Shown: positions 25,756 to 36,065, numbered from the stretch's first letter. The stretch is 49,459 nt of DNA from Muribaculaceae bacterium Zag1 (GCA_002633115.1 NWBJ01000085.1:1-49459), one strand, 5' to 3'. Numbers and translations are program-made. Notes: a model not told the origin generated them from the sequence alone.

Positions 25756-28317
25756 ATGACCTGGTATGTGATACTGTTTTTCGCGGCTACCCTGACAGGG
25801 ATGGCGATCTCGGTGGCCGTATTCGGCACGGGAGGCAAACGCAAGCGCGTCTTCCGTGACATCTATTTCTCTGTGGAGGACAACGACGGCATCGGTGTCA
25901 TATACACCAAGACCGGCGAGTATTCCGCCGTGCTTGAGATGGAGAATCCCGTGCAGAAGTATTCCGCCGACGCCGACCGCTACTACGATTTCTGCCACCT
26001 GCTGACGGCTGTGGCGCAGACCCTCGGCGAAGGATATGCCATACACAAGCAGGACGTGTTCTCCCGCAGGCGTTTCTCGCAGGCGGACGCGAAGGACAAG
26101 GAGTTCCTGTCACGTTCCTATTTCGCCTACTTTGAAGGCCGTCCCTATACCGACACGCGCACTTATCTTGTCATCACGCAGGAATCGAAGAAAGGGAAGC
26201 TGTATTCCTTCGACATGAAGAAATGGAAGGACTTTCTCGTGAAGATCCGCAAGGTGAAGGATCAACTGCGCGACGGCGGCCTGAAGGTGCGCTTCCTGAC
26301 TGCCGGGGAATGCGACAACTATGTTGACCGCTATTTTGCGATGGACTTCGACAGTCCGGTCGTCACCATGAACAACTTTAAGGTGGATGACGAGAGCATC
26401 GGCATGGGCGACCGCAAGTGCCGCGTGTTCTCGCTTGTCGATGTGGACTGTGCGGGACTGCCGTCCCTTGTCCGTCCTTTCGCCAACGTGGAGGTGAATA
26501 ACACAGGAATGCCCCTTGACCTCATGTCAGCCATCGACAGCATCCCGGAGGCGGAGACCGTCATCTACAACCAGATGATTTTCATCCCCAACCAGAAACG
26601 GGAGCTTTCGTCCCTTGAGAAAAAGAAGAACCGCCATGCCTCTATCCCCAATCCGAGCAACCAGATTGCCGTGGAGGACATCAGGCAGGTGCAGGAAGTG
26701 GTGGCACGCGAGGGGAAGCAGCTTGTCTATACGCACTTCAACCTCGTCGTGTGCTGCCCCCGCAACGTGGATATGCAGAAGCCCGTGAACCACCTTGAAA
26801 ATATGTTCGGGCGCATGGGCATCCACATCTCCAAGCGTGCCTACAACCAGCTTGAACTGTTCGTGAACTCGTTTCCGGGAAACTGCTACGGCATGAATCC
26901 CGAATATGATCGTTTCCTTACCCTGTCGGATGCCGCCGCCTGCCTGATGTACAAGGAGCACGTGCAACACAGCGAGGACACCCCGCTGAAGATATACTAC
27001 ACCGACCGTAAAGGGATGCCGGTAGCCATCGACATCACCGGCAAGGAGGGAAAGGTCAAGATGACCGACAACAGCAATTTCTTCTGCCTGGGGCCTTCGG
27101 GCAGCGGCAAGAGCTTCCACATGAACAGCGTGGTGCGCCAGTTGCACGAGCAGGGAACGGACGTGGTAATGGTCGATACCGGTAACTCCTACGAGGGACT
27201 TTGCGAGTACCTCGGCGGCAAGTATATCTCCTACACCGAGGAGAAGCCCATCACCATGAACCCGTTTAAGATTACCAAGGAAGAGATAAACATCGAGAAA
27301 ATCAATTTCCTGAAAAATCTTATCCTGCAGATTTGGAAAGGCTCGGAGGGTGTCGTGACGAAGACCGAGGACAGGCTTATCGGCCAGACCATCGAGGAAT
27401 ACTACCGCAGCTACTTTACGGGTAAAATAGATGCGCCGTTGTCGTTCAACTCGTTCTTCGACTTCGCCGTGGCCCGCATACCGGAGATTATCAGTGAGAA
27501 CGAGCTGAAAGGCATCAACACGGCCGACCTCAATTACCAGCTGCGTGACTTTTACAAGGGAGGCAGCCACGAGACCACGCTGAACGAGAATATGGACAGC
27601 ACGCTGTTTGACGAAACTTTTATTGTGTTCGAGATTGACGCAATCAAGGATGACGCCACGCTGTTCCCGATAGTCACGCTGATTATCATGGATGTGTTCC
27701 TGCAGAAGATGCGTCTGAAAAAGAACCGTAAAGTCCTTGTCATCGAGGAGGCATGGAAAGCCATCGCCACCCCGCTCATGGCCGAGTATATCAAGTATTT
27801 ATACAAAACGGCCCGTAAGTTTTGGGCATCGGTCGGCGTCGTGACGCAGGAGATACAGGACATCATCGGCAGCGAGATTGTGAAGGAGGCCATCATCAAC
27901 AATTCCGACGTGGTGATGCTGCTCGACCAGAGCAAGTTCCGTGAACGCTTCGACAACATCAAGGCCATCCTCGGACTTACCGATGTGGACTGCAAGAAGA
28001 TATTCACCATCAACCGGCTTGACAACAAGGACGGCCGCTCCTTCTTCCGTGAGGTGTTCATCCGCAGAGGCTCGACGAGCAGCGTGTACGGTGTGGAGGA
28101 ATCGCACGAGTGCTACATGACCTATACCACGGAGCGTGCGGAAAAGGACGCACTCAAGCTATACAAGGCGGAACTGGGGTGCAGCCATCAGGAGGCTATC
28201 GAGAGGTATTGCAGGGACTGGGACAACTCCGGCATCGGTGCCCCGCTGGAATTTGCCCGACGGGTGCAGAAAGCCGGCCATGTGCTGAACCTGCCCGCAA
28301 GGAACGATACAAAGTAA
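25756..28317 (+). CDS. traG: Conjugation ATPase TraG (VirB4-like)
   Basis: This 853-aa protein is the VirB4-class ATPase that powers assembly and substrate handling of the conjugative channel. An N-terminal hydrophobic stretch (TWYVILFFAATLTGM) anchors it. The Walker A is GPSGSGKSFHMN at about residues 445-456. The Walker B is KVLVIEEAWKAI around residue 660, followed by SVGVVTQEIQDI. The start is placed at 25756, 5 bp after the lipoprotein stop, rather than at an overlapping upstream ATG. The name follows Bacteroides tra usage. Confidence 0.94.
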   Translation: MTWYVILFFAATLTGMAISVAVFGTGGKRKRVFRDIYFSVEDNDGIGVIYTKTGEYSAVLEMENPVQKYSADADRYYDFCHLLTAVAQTLGEGYAIHKQDVFSRRRFSQADAKDKEFLSRSYFAYFEGRPYTDTRTYLVITQESKKGKLYSFDMKKWKDFLVKIRKVKDQLRDGGLKVRFLTAGECDNYVDRYFAMDFDSPVVTMNNFKVDDESIGMGDRKCRVFSLVDVDCAGLPSLVRPFANVEVNNTGMPLDLMSAIDSIPEAETVIYNQMIFIPNQKRELSSLEKKKNRHASIPNPSNQIAVEDIRQVQEVVAREGKQLVYTHFNLVVCCPRNVDMQKPVNHLENMFGRMGIHISKRAYNQLELFVNSFPGNCYGMNPEYDRFLTLSDAAACLMYKEHVQHSEDTPLKIYYTDRKGMPVAIDITGKEGKVKMTDNSNFFCLGPSGSGKSFHMNSVVRQLHEQGTDVVMVDTGNSYEGLCEYLGGKYISYTEEKPITMNPFKITKEEINIEKINFLKNLILQIWKGSEGVVTKTEDRLIGQTIEEYYRSYFTGKIDAPLSFNSFFDFAVARIPEIISENELKGINTADLNYQLRDFYKGGSHETTLNENMDSTLFDETFIVFEIDAIKDDATLFPIVTLIIMDVFLQKMRLKKNRKVLVIEEAWKAIATPLMAEYIKYLYKTARKFWASVGVVTQEIQDIIGSEIVKEAIINNSDVVMLLDQSKFRERFDNIKAILGLTDVDCKKIFTINRLDNKDGRSFFREVFIRRGSTSSVYGVEESHECYMTYTTERAEKDALKLYKAELGCSHQEAIERYCRDWDNSGIGAPLEFARRVQKAGHVLNLPARNDTK

Positions 28318-28338
28318 AACCATAAACAAAAGCCCATT

Positions 28339-28641
28339 ATGAACGAGAACAAACTGATAGAGGAATTTTGGCGCGACTGCGACAACAACAATTTCAGCAA
28401 GGAAGCCACCGTGCTGTTCTATTACCTGCTTTACCGCTACAGGCGTGACCGCCAGGAGACCATCAGCATCAATCCGGCCGCATTGCTCAGTCTTGTCAGC
28501 GGTTACAGCGTCACGGCGATGAAAGCCGCCAGTGAAGAACTGCAGTCACGCGGATATGTGGAGTACACACCCGCCAACGACGGCTGCACTTCCGGCAAAT
28601 ACCGCTTCCTCAAGACAGGGACGGTGAAGAAAGGGAAATAA
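28339..28641 (+). CDS. Small winged-helix-like protein
   Basis: This 100-aa protein resembles the N-terminal winged helix of replication-initiator or DnaD-like proteins: residues 20-50 form two helices (EATVLFYYLLYRYRR), and INPAALLSLVSGYSVTAMKAASEELQSRGYVEY is a typical recognition helix and wing. It might regulate transfer or plasmid-like functions of the element. It sits inside the operon 22 bp after traG. Confidence 0.65.
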   Translation: MNENKLIEEFWRDCDNNNFSKEATVLFYYLLYRYRRDRQETISINPAALLSLVSGYSVTAMKAASEELQSRGYVEYTPANDGCTSGKYRFLKTGTVKKGK

Positions 28642-28662
28642 AACGACAAACTGACTGCAAGC

Positions 28663-31197
28663 ATGAACCGCCTCCTGATCATATTGACCGTACTGCTGAC
28701 CGTAGCGTCCGACGCTGCGGCCTCGGTGTGGTATTCCGTCAACTACGACAAGAAAACGGTGGCCGCCATGACCGCCGCTTTCGGCACGGAGACGGCCACG
28801 GAAATGTATTACAGCGAACAGGTCAGGAAGATACTCGACCGTTACAGCGCGGCGGAAGTCGCCACGGCCGGCATCTTCATGTCCAAGTATCTTGACCGCA
28901 AGGCGTTGACCGACCTCGGCATCTGGAGCAGTGCCACGGAAAACTATTACTACCGCCGCATCTATTCACTGGTGAGCGCGAAGATCATGCCGAAGATATG
29001 GACTGTCGCGGGCATGATGCTCCGTTCGCCCCAGACCGCGCTCTACTGGGGCAGCTACCTGTTCAAGGTCTGCCATGAGGTGGAGACGCTCTGCATGCAG
29101 TTCGAGTCCATCGTTACCAACAGCTCGCTGTCTTTCCGTGACGTGGTGTTCCTGCAGCTCGCCCCTCAGTTCCAGCCCCTGTTCGACCTTGCCGACGGCG
29201 GCAGCGTGGACTGGCGCAGGTTCTTCGACGACCTCGGCAGTATTCCCAACCATTTCAACAAGGAAAATCTCAAATCCGATGTAAACACCCTGTACGACAT
29301 GGGAGTCAGCATAGCCGGTGCGGGAGCCGAGAACATGATGGAGGCACTGCTCGGCGGCAGTTCGTTCAATGACATCGCCAAGGGGAACGTCACCGCCATC
29401 GTGAACGCTGCGGAGAGCAGCTACGGATTCTACAAGGCACTTGAGCATGACCTCGGCGGCACCCTGCTCTCGATGGTCGGCGGCCCGGAAAACGTGGCCC
29501 GGCTGTTCAGTATAGACAGCTACAACATGACCTCGTGGATGACCGACTATCTCCGTGAGACGATGGGACAGTATTACATCCAGCGTTGGTATATCTACCG
29601 CCGTGACAGCGGCAGCGAGACACTTTGTGACTACATGCCTCCCACGGATGACAACAGCATCCTTTACGGCGGCGCGTGGACACGCGTCAATACCACCGAC
29701 GCGGACTTCTACCCCTCGTCGGCACAGACGGAGCAGATACTCTCCAACTCGGAGAGCTACGCCGGATGGTCGAGAAATAAGGTCAGGCAGATGAACGCAT
29801 CGGGCGACGGCTTCCATTATTCCATCTCCTATTCCCGCTACGCATACATACTGTCAAAGAAGAACAGGCAGTACGCCAAGTCCTACGCCTATTCCATCCG
29901 TGTCACCAAGAGCTGGAACCGGACGGAAGAGATATATGAGGATGTGTTCGATTCCTATTCGATGGATCTGGGCACCTTCCAACGGCAGATGCAGGCCCGG
30001 CTGTCGGAGTTCAACGACAACGAGGAAGGATATGTCTATTACATCGGTTCGGATGCCAAGAACTATTACCAGGCGACCGACGAAGCCAAGATGAAAGGCA
30101 CGGAGAGCGTGATTATCTCCGTGACCTGCCATGACGGGTTCACCATATCGCAGGGAAACACGCAGTACAAGTGCCGTAGCTGCGGCGGTTCGCTCAACGG
30201 CCACTCCAAGGAGTGCGCCATGCAGACCACGCTGACGGACAACAGCCTCGACCTGTCGGAGTTTGACCGTCTGGAAACGGAATACAACAACCGCATTGCG
30301 GAGCTTCAGGCACAGATAGACATCTTGAATGCCGAGAACCGGTCGCTGATAAGCCGGATAGCCAATGCCACCGTGGAGGAAGCGGCGGTACTGCGCCAGC
30401 AGTACAACGCCAACAAGAGCCGGATAGAGGAACTGACACGCCAGCAGGAGGGCTTCAGACAGAAACTCATTGACCTGCGGGCTGCGCGTGAGGAAGCCGC
30501 CGGTGGCGAGGACGTGCCCACCGATGACTACTACCGCATCCCCGCCATCATGAACGACTGCAAGACCGCCTTCGACCTCACCTGGCAGGGAGAGGGACAC
30601 TGGGAGGGCTACACCTATGTGCGCACCGCCACCTCCGGGAGCATGGACGCCGTGATTACGTTCAAGGCCACGCTGAGCATCGCCCGCAAGCCGAAATATT
30701 TCCTCGGCATCAAGATACACAGGGCCATCATGCAGATAGAATGGACGCTGACGGCGGATTACAGCGACACGCAGGTAGTGGACGTGCTGCAGCTCGACCC
30801 GGACAAGAGCGACAGGGAGAACGCCGCCACAGTGAACGCCCGCATCTCGGAGATAGCGAGGGACTATCCCTCCTGTACCGTCAGCACCGAATATATCAGG
30901 AACGAGCCGGTGGAGCAGGACAACAGCGGCGACACCTACCACCTGCTGTGGTCTTCGGACAGACTGGAGATAGCGCGTGAGGTGGACAGCCGCCTGACAC
31001 GCATCTATGCCGACCTCGTGTGCCTTGAGAAGATGATGCACTACAAGCTGTCCATCATCGACGTGCTGAAAAATGCCGCCCCCTACATCAACGACGAGCA
31101 GGGACGCAGGCGCACGATTCTTGACGAGAGCTTCGCCCGTTGGATGAACGGTGCCGGAAGCCGCAATTACAGATATATGGAGGAACCGACCGAATGA
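28663..31197 (+). CDS. Large secreted conjugation-operon protein with coiled coil and Cys cluster
   Basis: This 844-aa protein starts with a signal peptide (cleaved near AAAS). An alpha-helical N-terminal half is followed by a small Cys-rich knot around residues 505-520 (CRSCGG...HSKEC). A coiled coil spans about 530-615 (repeated Glu/Ile/Leu heptads). A beta-type region and a C-terminal helical segment complete it. I do not recognise a family. Its length and place after traG suggest a periplasmic or surface component, for example for channel stability or mating contact. It overlaps the next gene by ATGA. Confidence 0.7.
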   Translation: MNRLLIILTVLLTVASDAAASVWYSVNYDKKTVAAMTAAFGTETATEMYYSEQVRKILDRYSAAEVATAGIFMSKYLDRKALTDLGIWSSATENYYYRRIYSLVSAKIMPKIWTVAGMMLRSPQTALYWGSYLFKVCHEVETLCMQFESIVTNSSLSFRDVVFLQLAPQFQPLFDLADGGSVDWRRFFDDLGSIPNHFNKENLKSDVNTLYDMGVSIAGAGAENMMEALLGGSSFNDIAKGNVTAIVNAAESSYGFYKALEHDLGGTLLSMVGGPENVARLFSIDSYNMTSWMTDYLRETMGQYYIQRWYIYRRDSGSETLCDYMPPTDDNSILYGGAWTRVNTTDADFYPSSAQTEQILSNSESYAGWSRNKVRQMNASGDGFHYSISYSRYAYILSKKNRQYAKSYAYSIRVTKSWNRTEEIYEDVFDSYSMDLGTFQRQMQARLSEFNDNEEGYVYYIGSDAKNYYQATDEAKMKGTESVIISVTCHDGFTISQGNTQYKCRSCGGSLNGHSKECAMQTTLTDNSLDLSEFDRLETEYNNRIAELQAQIDILNAENRSLISRIANATVEEAAVLRQQYNANKSRIEELTRQQEGFRQKLIDLRAAREEAAGGEDVPTDDYYRIPAIMNDCKTAFDLTWQGEGHWEGYTYVRTATSGSMDAVITFKATLSIARKPKYFLGIKIHRAIMQIEWTLTADYSDTQVVDVLQLDPDKSDRENAATVNARISEIARDYPSCTVSTEYIRNEPVEQDNSGDTYHLLWSSDRLEIAREVDSRLTRIYADLVCLEKMMHYKLSIIDVLKNAAPYINDEQGRRRTILDESFARWMNGAGSRNYRYMEEPTE

Positions 31198-31934
31198 AAA
31201 TGCAAATCCACATACTGCTTACGCTGATGATGCTGGCAATGCCGGCTGTCGTCAGGGCGCAATGGGGCTTCGACGTGGCCTCCGTGGAAGCGTATATCGC
31301 CGACCACAAGAACCAGCGCAGCCTGCTTCTCGCCCGTGCCACGCTGGAACAGAGCAACAACCTGCTGCACGAGTACAGCGCGAAAGCGGCGGAAGACTAC
31401 AAGGTGCTGAACTTCGACCTTGACAAATACACCAGGGCTTTCGATGTGATAGACGTGCTGTACCAGTCGCTCCGCACCTCCATGAACGTGTATTCCACCT
31501 ATCAGACGGTGAGCGACCGCATCGGCGACTACAAGAAACTGCTCGAAGACTACAACTCCAAGGTGCTGAAACGCAACAGGCTCGCCCTGCAGGACACCGT
31601 CATCATACGGATAAGCCTGAGGTGCATCGACCGCATATCGGCCGAGGGCAAGGGGCTGTACCGCTCGGTCAGTGACCTTGTGCTGTACGCCACGGGAGCC
31701 GCCGCGTGCTCGACATCCGACCTCATGCTTGTGCTGGAGAGCATCAACACGAGCCTTGACAACATCAAGAAACTGCTCAATGCCGCCTATTTCGACACAT
31801 GGAGATACATTCAAGTTCGGATAGGCTATTGGAAAGAAAGTATTTACACACCCCGTTCACGGTCGCTCATCATAGAGGACGCCTTCGGGCGGTGGCGGCA
31901 GAGCGGGCTTAACCCATACAGGAACAGGAAATGA
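31194..31934 (+). CDS. Periplasmic helical protein of the conjugation operon
   Basis: This 246-aa protein has a signal peptide (MKMQIHILLTLMMLAMPAVV, then RAQ) and a mature part that is almost wholly alpha-helical. It contains heptad-like stretches (LLARATLEQSNNLLHEYSAK) and resembles the TraI (VirB5-like, DUF4141) place in Bacteroides operons by position and style, but lacks a clear motif match. The ATG at 31194 overlaps the previous stop; the longer frame from 31140 is discarded because it lacks the signal. Confidence 0.65.
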   Translation: MKMQIHILLTLMMLAMPAVVRAQWGFDVASVEAYIADHKNQRSLLLARATLEQSNNLLHEYSAKAAEDYKVLNFDLDKYTRAFDVIDVLYQSLRTSMNVYSTYQTVSDRIGDYKKLLEDYNSKVLKRNRLALQDTVIIRISLRCIDRISAEGKGLYRSVSDLVLYATGAAACSTSDLMLVLESINTSLDNIKKLLNAAYFDTWRYIQVRIGYWKESIYTPRSRSLIIEDAFGRWRQSGLNPYRNRK

Positions 31935-32662
31935 GACTACTGATGCTATATCTGATGACAGGGATGTGCGTGGCTTCGGCCACGGCACAGAACGTGACCT
32001 ACAACCATGATTCCGCCAAGCAGAACCAGTTTACCGTAGCGGAAATCGGCTCAGGCTCCCTTACGCCGGACCTGTATTACACCCTCCTGCACAACAGTTA
32101 CCGGAAGACCGCCTCGGCGAAGAACAAGCTGTCGTTCCGCACCACGGCGGGAATCGCCGGATACTGGCAGGTGGACGATGCGGAGAAACTGGACTCCGCC
32201 ATGACGAAACGCGCCGAGATAGAGGCGTTGAACGTGGCCGACCGCACAGGCGGCGCACTGGATGTGGCATGGCTGGCGGAGGGAGACAAGCTCAACTCCA
32301 AGATGGCGGACTTCAAGAAAAACATCGACCGCATCCTGCAGCTCGGCGGTTCCCCCGGTCAGCAGACGGTGTGGAAGGAATACTACAATGTGTTCAAGTC
32401 GGCCATCAAAGCGACACAGGATGCGTATATGCCCAACTCGCAGCGCAAGAAGCAGTATTTGAGCATCTATGCCGACGTGTCGCGCAAGAACGAGGAACTG
32501 GTGCGCTATCTCGTCTATCTGGCCAACAGCAAGACGACCGCCTCGCTGCTGGCATCAAGCTATGAAAGGGAAAACAAAAACGCCGTGTATGCGGCGGAGG
32601 CACTTGCCCGGTGGCGCGATGCGTGCTGGAGCGCGACAGGAAACAGTGTCAACCAGCCATAA
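31931..32662 (+). CDS. Secreted helical protein of the conjugation operon
   Basis: This 243-aa protein has a signal peptide cleaved near ASATAQ and a helical mature part with many Lys/Asp. It shares the style of the preceding protein, and their 4-nt ATGA overlap implies stoichiometric production. Both probably lie in the periplasm along the channel. No family is recognised. Confidence 0.65.
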   Translation: MRLLMLYLMTGMCVASATAQNVTYNHDSAKQNQFTVAEIGSGSLTPDLYYTLLHNSYRKTASAKNKLSFRTTAGIAGYWQVDDAEKLDSAMTKRAEIEALNVADRTGGALDVAWLAEGDKLNSKMADFKKNIDRILQLGGSPGQQTVWKEYYNVFKSAIKATQDAYMPNSQRKKQYLSIYADVSRKNEELVRYLVYLANSKTTASLLASSYERENKNAVYAAEALARWRDACWSATGNSVNQP

Positions 32663-32707
32663 GGGCGACAGATTCAGAAATAAATAACGACTAATAAACA
32701 AAATTCA

Positions 32708-33838
32708 ATGGCAGACAATATTCTTAGCGATTTTGGTATCAACCTGCTTGAAGAAGAGGTGGATGACGTGATTTTTCAGACCAACGAGTTCTTGTGCGAC
32801 GCTACTTTTACCGGTTCACAAGGCCCGTTCTGGTGGATTCTTCAGATGTGCATGGCACTGGCGGCACTCTTCGCCATCATCATGGCGGCAGGCATGGCGT
32901 ACAAGATGATGGTGAAGAACGAGCCACTTGATGTGATGAAGCTGTTCCGTCCCTTGGCGGTGGCCATCGTCATGACATGGTGGTATCCTCCTGCGGACAC
33001 GGGGATGCACAACAGCGGCAGCAGCTGGTGTGTGCTTGATTTCCTTTCGTACATCCCCAATGCCATCGGCTCATACACCCATGACCTGTATCAGGCGGAA
33101 GCCGCCCAGATTGGGGATAAGTTCGAGGAAGTGCAGCAGCTCATCTTCGTCCGTGACACGCTCTATACCAGCCTTCAGGCACAGGCGGACGTAGCCCGTG
33201 CCGGTACGATGGACCCCGCCCTGATAGAATCGACGATGGAGCAGACCGGAGTCGATGAAGTCACCAATATGGAGAAGGATGCCAGCAAGCTGTGGTTCAC
33301 CAGTCTTGTCTCAGGCGCGACCGTCTGCATAGACAAAATCGTGATGGTTATTGCGCTGATTGTCTTTAGAATAGGTTGGTGGGCTACGATCTATTGCCAG
33401 CAAATCCTACTTGGGATGCTGACGATTTTCGGCCCGATACAGTGGGCTTTCAGCCTCTTGCCTAAATGGGAAGGAGCCTGGGCGAAATGGATGATACGCT
33501 ATCTGACGGTGCATTTCTACGGAGCCATGTTGTACTTCGTGGGCTTTTACGTGCTGCTCCTGTTCGACATCGTGCTGTGCATACAGGTGGAGAACCTGAC
33601 GGCGATAACCGCCAGTGAGCAGACGATGGCAGCCTATCTGCAAAACTCGTTCTTCTCGGCAGGCTATCTGATGGCTGCAAGTATCGTGGCATTGAAGTGT
33701 CTAAACCTCGTGCCGGACTTGGCAGCATGGATGATACCTGAAGGCGATACGGCTTTCTCTACGCGAAACTTCGGCGAGGGTGTGGCACAGCAGGCGAAGA
33801 TGTCAACGACCGGCGCGATTTCATCCATGATGCGATAA
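32708..33838 (+). CDS. traJ: Conjugal transfer protein TraJ (VirB6/TrbL-like)
   Basis: This 376-aa polytopic protein has about seven membrane helices and the TraJ features of Bacteroides elements: an N-terminal soluble lead, IIMAAGMAYKMMVKNEPLDVMKLFRP, and a large central loop (about residues 130-200). Its C-terminal helices include ILLGMLTIFGPIQWAFS. It would form the inner-membrane channel of the type IV secretion system. The gene follows a 45-bp gap with no strong stop signal. Confidence 0.9.
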   Translation: MADNILSDFGINLLEEEVDDVIFQTNEFLCDATFTGSQGPFWWILQMCMALAALFAIIMAAGMAYKMMVKNEPLDVMKLFRPLAVAIVMTWWYPPADTGMHNSGSSWCVLDFLSYIPNAIGSYTHDLYQAEAAQIGDKFEEVQQLIFVRDTLYTSLQAQADVARAGTMDPALIESTMEQTGVDEVTNMEKDASKLWFTSLVSGATVCIDKIVMVIALIVFRIGWWATIYCQQILLGMLTIFGPIQWAFSLLPKWEGAWAKWMIRYLTVHFYGAMLYFVGFYVLLLFDIVLCIQVENLTAITASEQTMAAYLQNSFFSAGYLMAASIVALKCLNLVPDLAAWMIPEGDTAFSTRNFGEGVAQQAKMSTTGAISSMMR

Positions 33839-33880
33839 TATATAATAAGGTGTAGGAATCCTATAAAATAATATAAAACA

Positions 33881-34495
33881 ATGGTCATAAAGAATTTGGA
33901 AAACAAGATCAAGCTCGTGATGATAATCTGCGCCCTGTTCCTTGCCGGGTGCATCGTAATCAGCCTATCGAGCATCTGGACGGCCCGTTCCATGGTGGTG
34001 GACGCCCAGCAGAAAATCTATGTACTGGACGGCAATGTGCCCATCCTTGTGCAACGCACCACCATGGAGGAGACCCTCGATGTGGAAGCCAAGAGCCATG
34101 TGGAAATGTTCCACCACTACTTCTTCACGCTCGCTCCTGATGACAAATACATCAAATACACGCTTGACAAAGCCATGTATCTGGTGGACGAGACGGGACT
34201 TGCCCAATACAACACCCTGAAGGAAAAAGGATTCTACAACAATATCATGGGCACCTCTGCGGTGTTCTCGATATTCTGTGACAGCATCAACTTCAACAAA
34301 GAAAAGATGGAGTTCACCTACTACGGCAGGCAGCGCATCGAACGCCGCACCTCCATCCTTACCAGGGAACTGGTGACAGCCGGACAGCTGAAGCGTGTTC
34401 CCCGTACCGACAACAACCCCCACGGGCTGCTTATCGTGAACTGGCGTACCCTGCTTAACAAGGACATCGAACAGAGAACCAAAAACAGCTACTGA
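33881..34495 (+). CDS. traK: Conjugal transfer protein TraK (VirB8-like)
   Basis: This 204-aa protein has a short cytoplasmic N-terminus, one membrane helix at about residues 13-31 and a periplasmic VirB8/NTF2-like domain (SHVEMFHHYFFTLAPDDKYI, then MEFTYYGRQRIERRTS). It acts as a scaffold of the inner-membrane complex. It begins 42 bp after traJ and ends 2 bp before the next gene. Confidence 0.9.
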   Translation: MVIKNLENKIKLVMIICALFLAGCIVISLSSIWTARSMVVDAQQKIYVLDGNVPILVQRTTMEETLDVEAKSHVEMFHHYFFTLAPDDKYIKYTLDKAMYLVDETGLAQYNTLKEKGFYNNIMGTSAVFSIFCDSINFNKEKMEFTYYGRQRIERRTSILTRELVTAGQLKRVPRTDNNPHGLLIVNWRTLLNKDIEQRTKNSY

Positions 34496-34497
34496 TT

Positions 34498-34869
34498 ATG
34501 GGATGGAAGAAACTTATACTCGGAGAGAGGATGCCGGACAAAAACGACCCCAGATATGCCGAAAGGTACGAGAAGGAGGTCAGTGCAGGACGCAAGTGGG
34601 CCAGGTTGCTGAAAATAGACAAAGCCGCCGGATATGCGCAGTGCTTCGCCTGCCAGCATCCCAAGATGTTCCTCACGCTGGTGTTCGGCATCGTCATCGG
34701 TTGCCTGACGCTGAACATCTGCCGCATGGTGGAGATATACAACCGTCCGAAGACCGAGCAGACGGTCACAGCCACGCAGCATCAGGAAGAGCTGCTGAGA
34801 CAGAAACGTAATAAACCAATCATAAAAACAGAGAGCAATGACCCTGAAAGAACTTACAAGCAGGATTGA
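34498..34869 (+). CDS. Small single-pass protein in the TraL position
   Basis: This 123-aa protein has a basic N-terminal part (LILGERMPDKNDPRYAERYEKEV) and one membrane helix around residues 60-75 (MFLTLVFGIVIGCLTLNI). It lies between traK and traM, where TraL sits in related elements. Its end overlaps the traM start by 32 nt, which suggests coupled translation. Confidence 0.75.
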   Translation: MGWKKLILGERMPDKNDPRYAERYEKEVSAGRKWARLLKIDKAAGYAQCFACQHPKMFLTLVFGIVIGCLTLNICRMVEIYNRPKTEQTVTATQHQEELLRQKRNKPIIKTESNDPERTYKQD

Positions 34870-36061
34870 CTGGCGTGCGCCGAAATACATGCTCCCGGCC
34901 ATCCTTTACCCCCTGTTGCTGGGAGCCGGCTACCTCATCTTCGATGTCTTCGACGTGAAGCTGGCGGAGAAGCCGTCCGGCATGCAGACCACGGAGTACC
35001 TGAACCCGGAACTGCCGCAGGCGCAGCTCCGCACCGACGAGATAGGCGGGAAGTATGAGAACATGGCAAAGTCCTACGGCAAGATACAGGACTACTCGGC
35101 CGTGGAGAACATTGACAGGGAGCAGGGAGCCGGAACGGAGGCATACGACTCCAAGTACACGGAACAGGACCTCGCCCTGCTCGACGAAGAGGCGGAACGC
35201 CGGCTTCAGGAGATGCAGTCCCGCCTCGACATGAGCCGGGAGCGCGGCATGGCGATGGCAAACGACTCCGTTACGGAACCCATGAGCGAGGATGAACGCC
35301 TCCGGCGCGGCGCACAACGCCAGCAGGAAGCCCTCGACGAGCTGAACAAGGCACTTGCCGAAGCCCGCCTGAACGGTCAGAAAGGCATGGAGGATGTGCA
35401 GCAACCGCAACCGGCCGCCAATGACACGCTCAGGACGGCAGGCACGGTCACGGAGAACGAGGATGCCGTCACCCAGCCGCCCGAAGATGCCGCCACACAG
35501 ACCGTGGTGAAAGCCAAGAAGCCCAACTCCGCCTATTTCAACACCCTTGCCGAGAACGAGCCGGAGCCGAACCTTATCAAGGCGATCATCGACGAGGATG
35601 TGAAAGCCGTTGACGGCTCGCGTGTAAGGCTGCGCCTGCTCGATGAAGTGGAGATAAACGGTGTCATCCTCGCAAAAGGCTCGTACATGTACGCCACCAT
35701 GAGCGGATTCGGGCAGCAGCGCGTGAAGGGCACCGTCAAGAGCCTGATGGTGGATGACGAACTCCTGAAGGTGAGCCTGACGCTCTATGATACCGACGGC
35801 ATGGAGGGGCTTTATGTGCCCAATTCCTCTTTCCGAGAGACCACCAAGGATATCGCGTCCGGGGCTATGAGCAGCAACATGAGCATCAACAACGGCAGCT
35901 ACGGCAACAACGTGGCGCAGTGGGGCATGCAAGCCATACAGAACGCCTACCAGCAGACCACCGGGGCCATAGCGAAAGCCATACGCAAGAACAAGGTGAA
36001 GCTCAAGTACGGCACATTCGTCTATCTGGTAAACAGCAGGGAAAACAATAAAAGCAGGTAG
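34838..36061 (+). CDS. traM: Conjugal transfer protein TraM (VirB10-like)
   Basis: This 407-aa protein spans the inner membrane once (residues 18-37) and has a long acidic/Gln-rich periplasmic stretch (about 60-230). Its VirB10-like C-terminal domain contains LLDEVEINGVILAKGSYMYATMSGFGQQRVKG. It probably links inner and outer membrane parts of the channel. The overlap with the preceding gene is 32 nt. Confidence 0.9.
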   Translation: MTLKELTSRIDWRAPKYMLPAILYPLLLGAGYLIFDVFDVKLAEKPSGMQTTEYLNPELPQAQLRTDEIGGKYENMAKSYGKIQDYSAVENIDREQGAGTEAYDSKYTEQDLALLDEEAERRLQEMQSRLDMSRERGMAMANDSVTEPMSEDERLRRGAQRQQEALDELNKALAEARLNGQKGMEDVQQPQPAANDTLRTAGTVTENEDAVTQPPEDAATQTVVKAKKPNSAYFNTLAENEPEPNLIKAIIDEDVKAVDGSRVRLRLLDEVEINGVILAKGSYMYATMSGFGQQRVKGTVKSLMVDDELLKVSLTLYDTDGMEGLYVPNSSFRETTKDIASGAMSSNMSINNGSYGNNVAQWGMQAIQNAYQQTTGAIAKAIRKNKVKLKYGTFVYLVNSRENNKSR

Positions 36062-36065
36062 GACG

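Noticed and set aside
29854-31041. 395-codon minus-strand ORF opposite the 844-aa gene
   Set aside because: It is an antisense shadow of a high-GC gene; composition (His/Val/Arg rich) is typical of such shadows.
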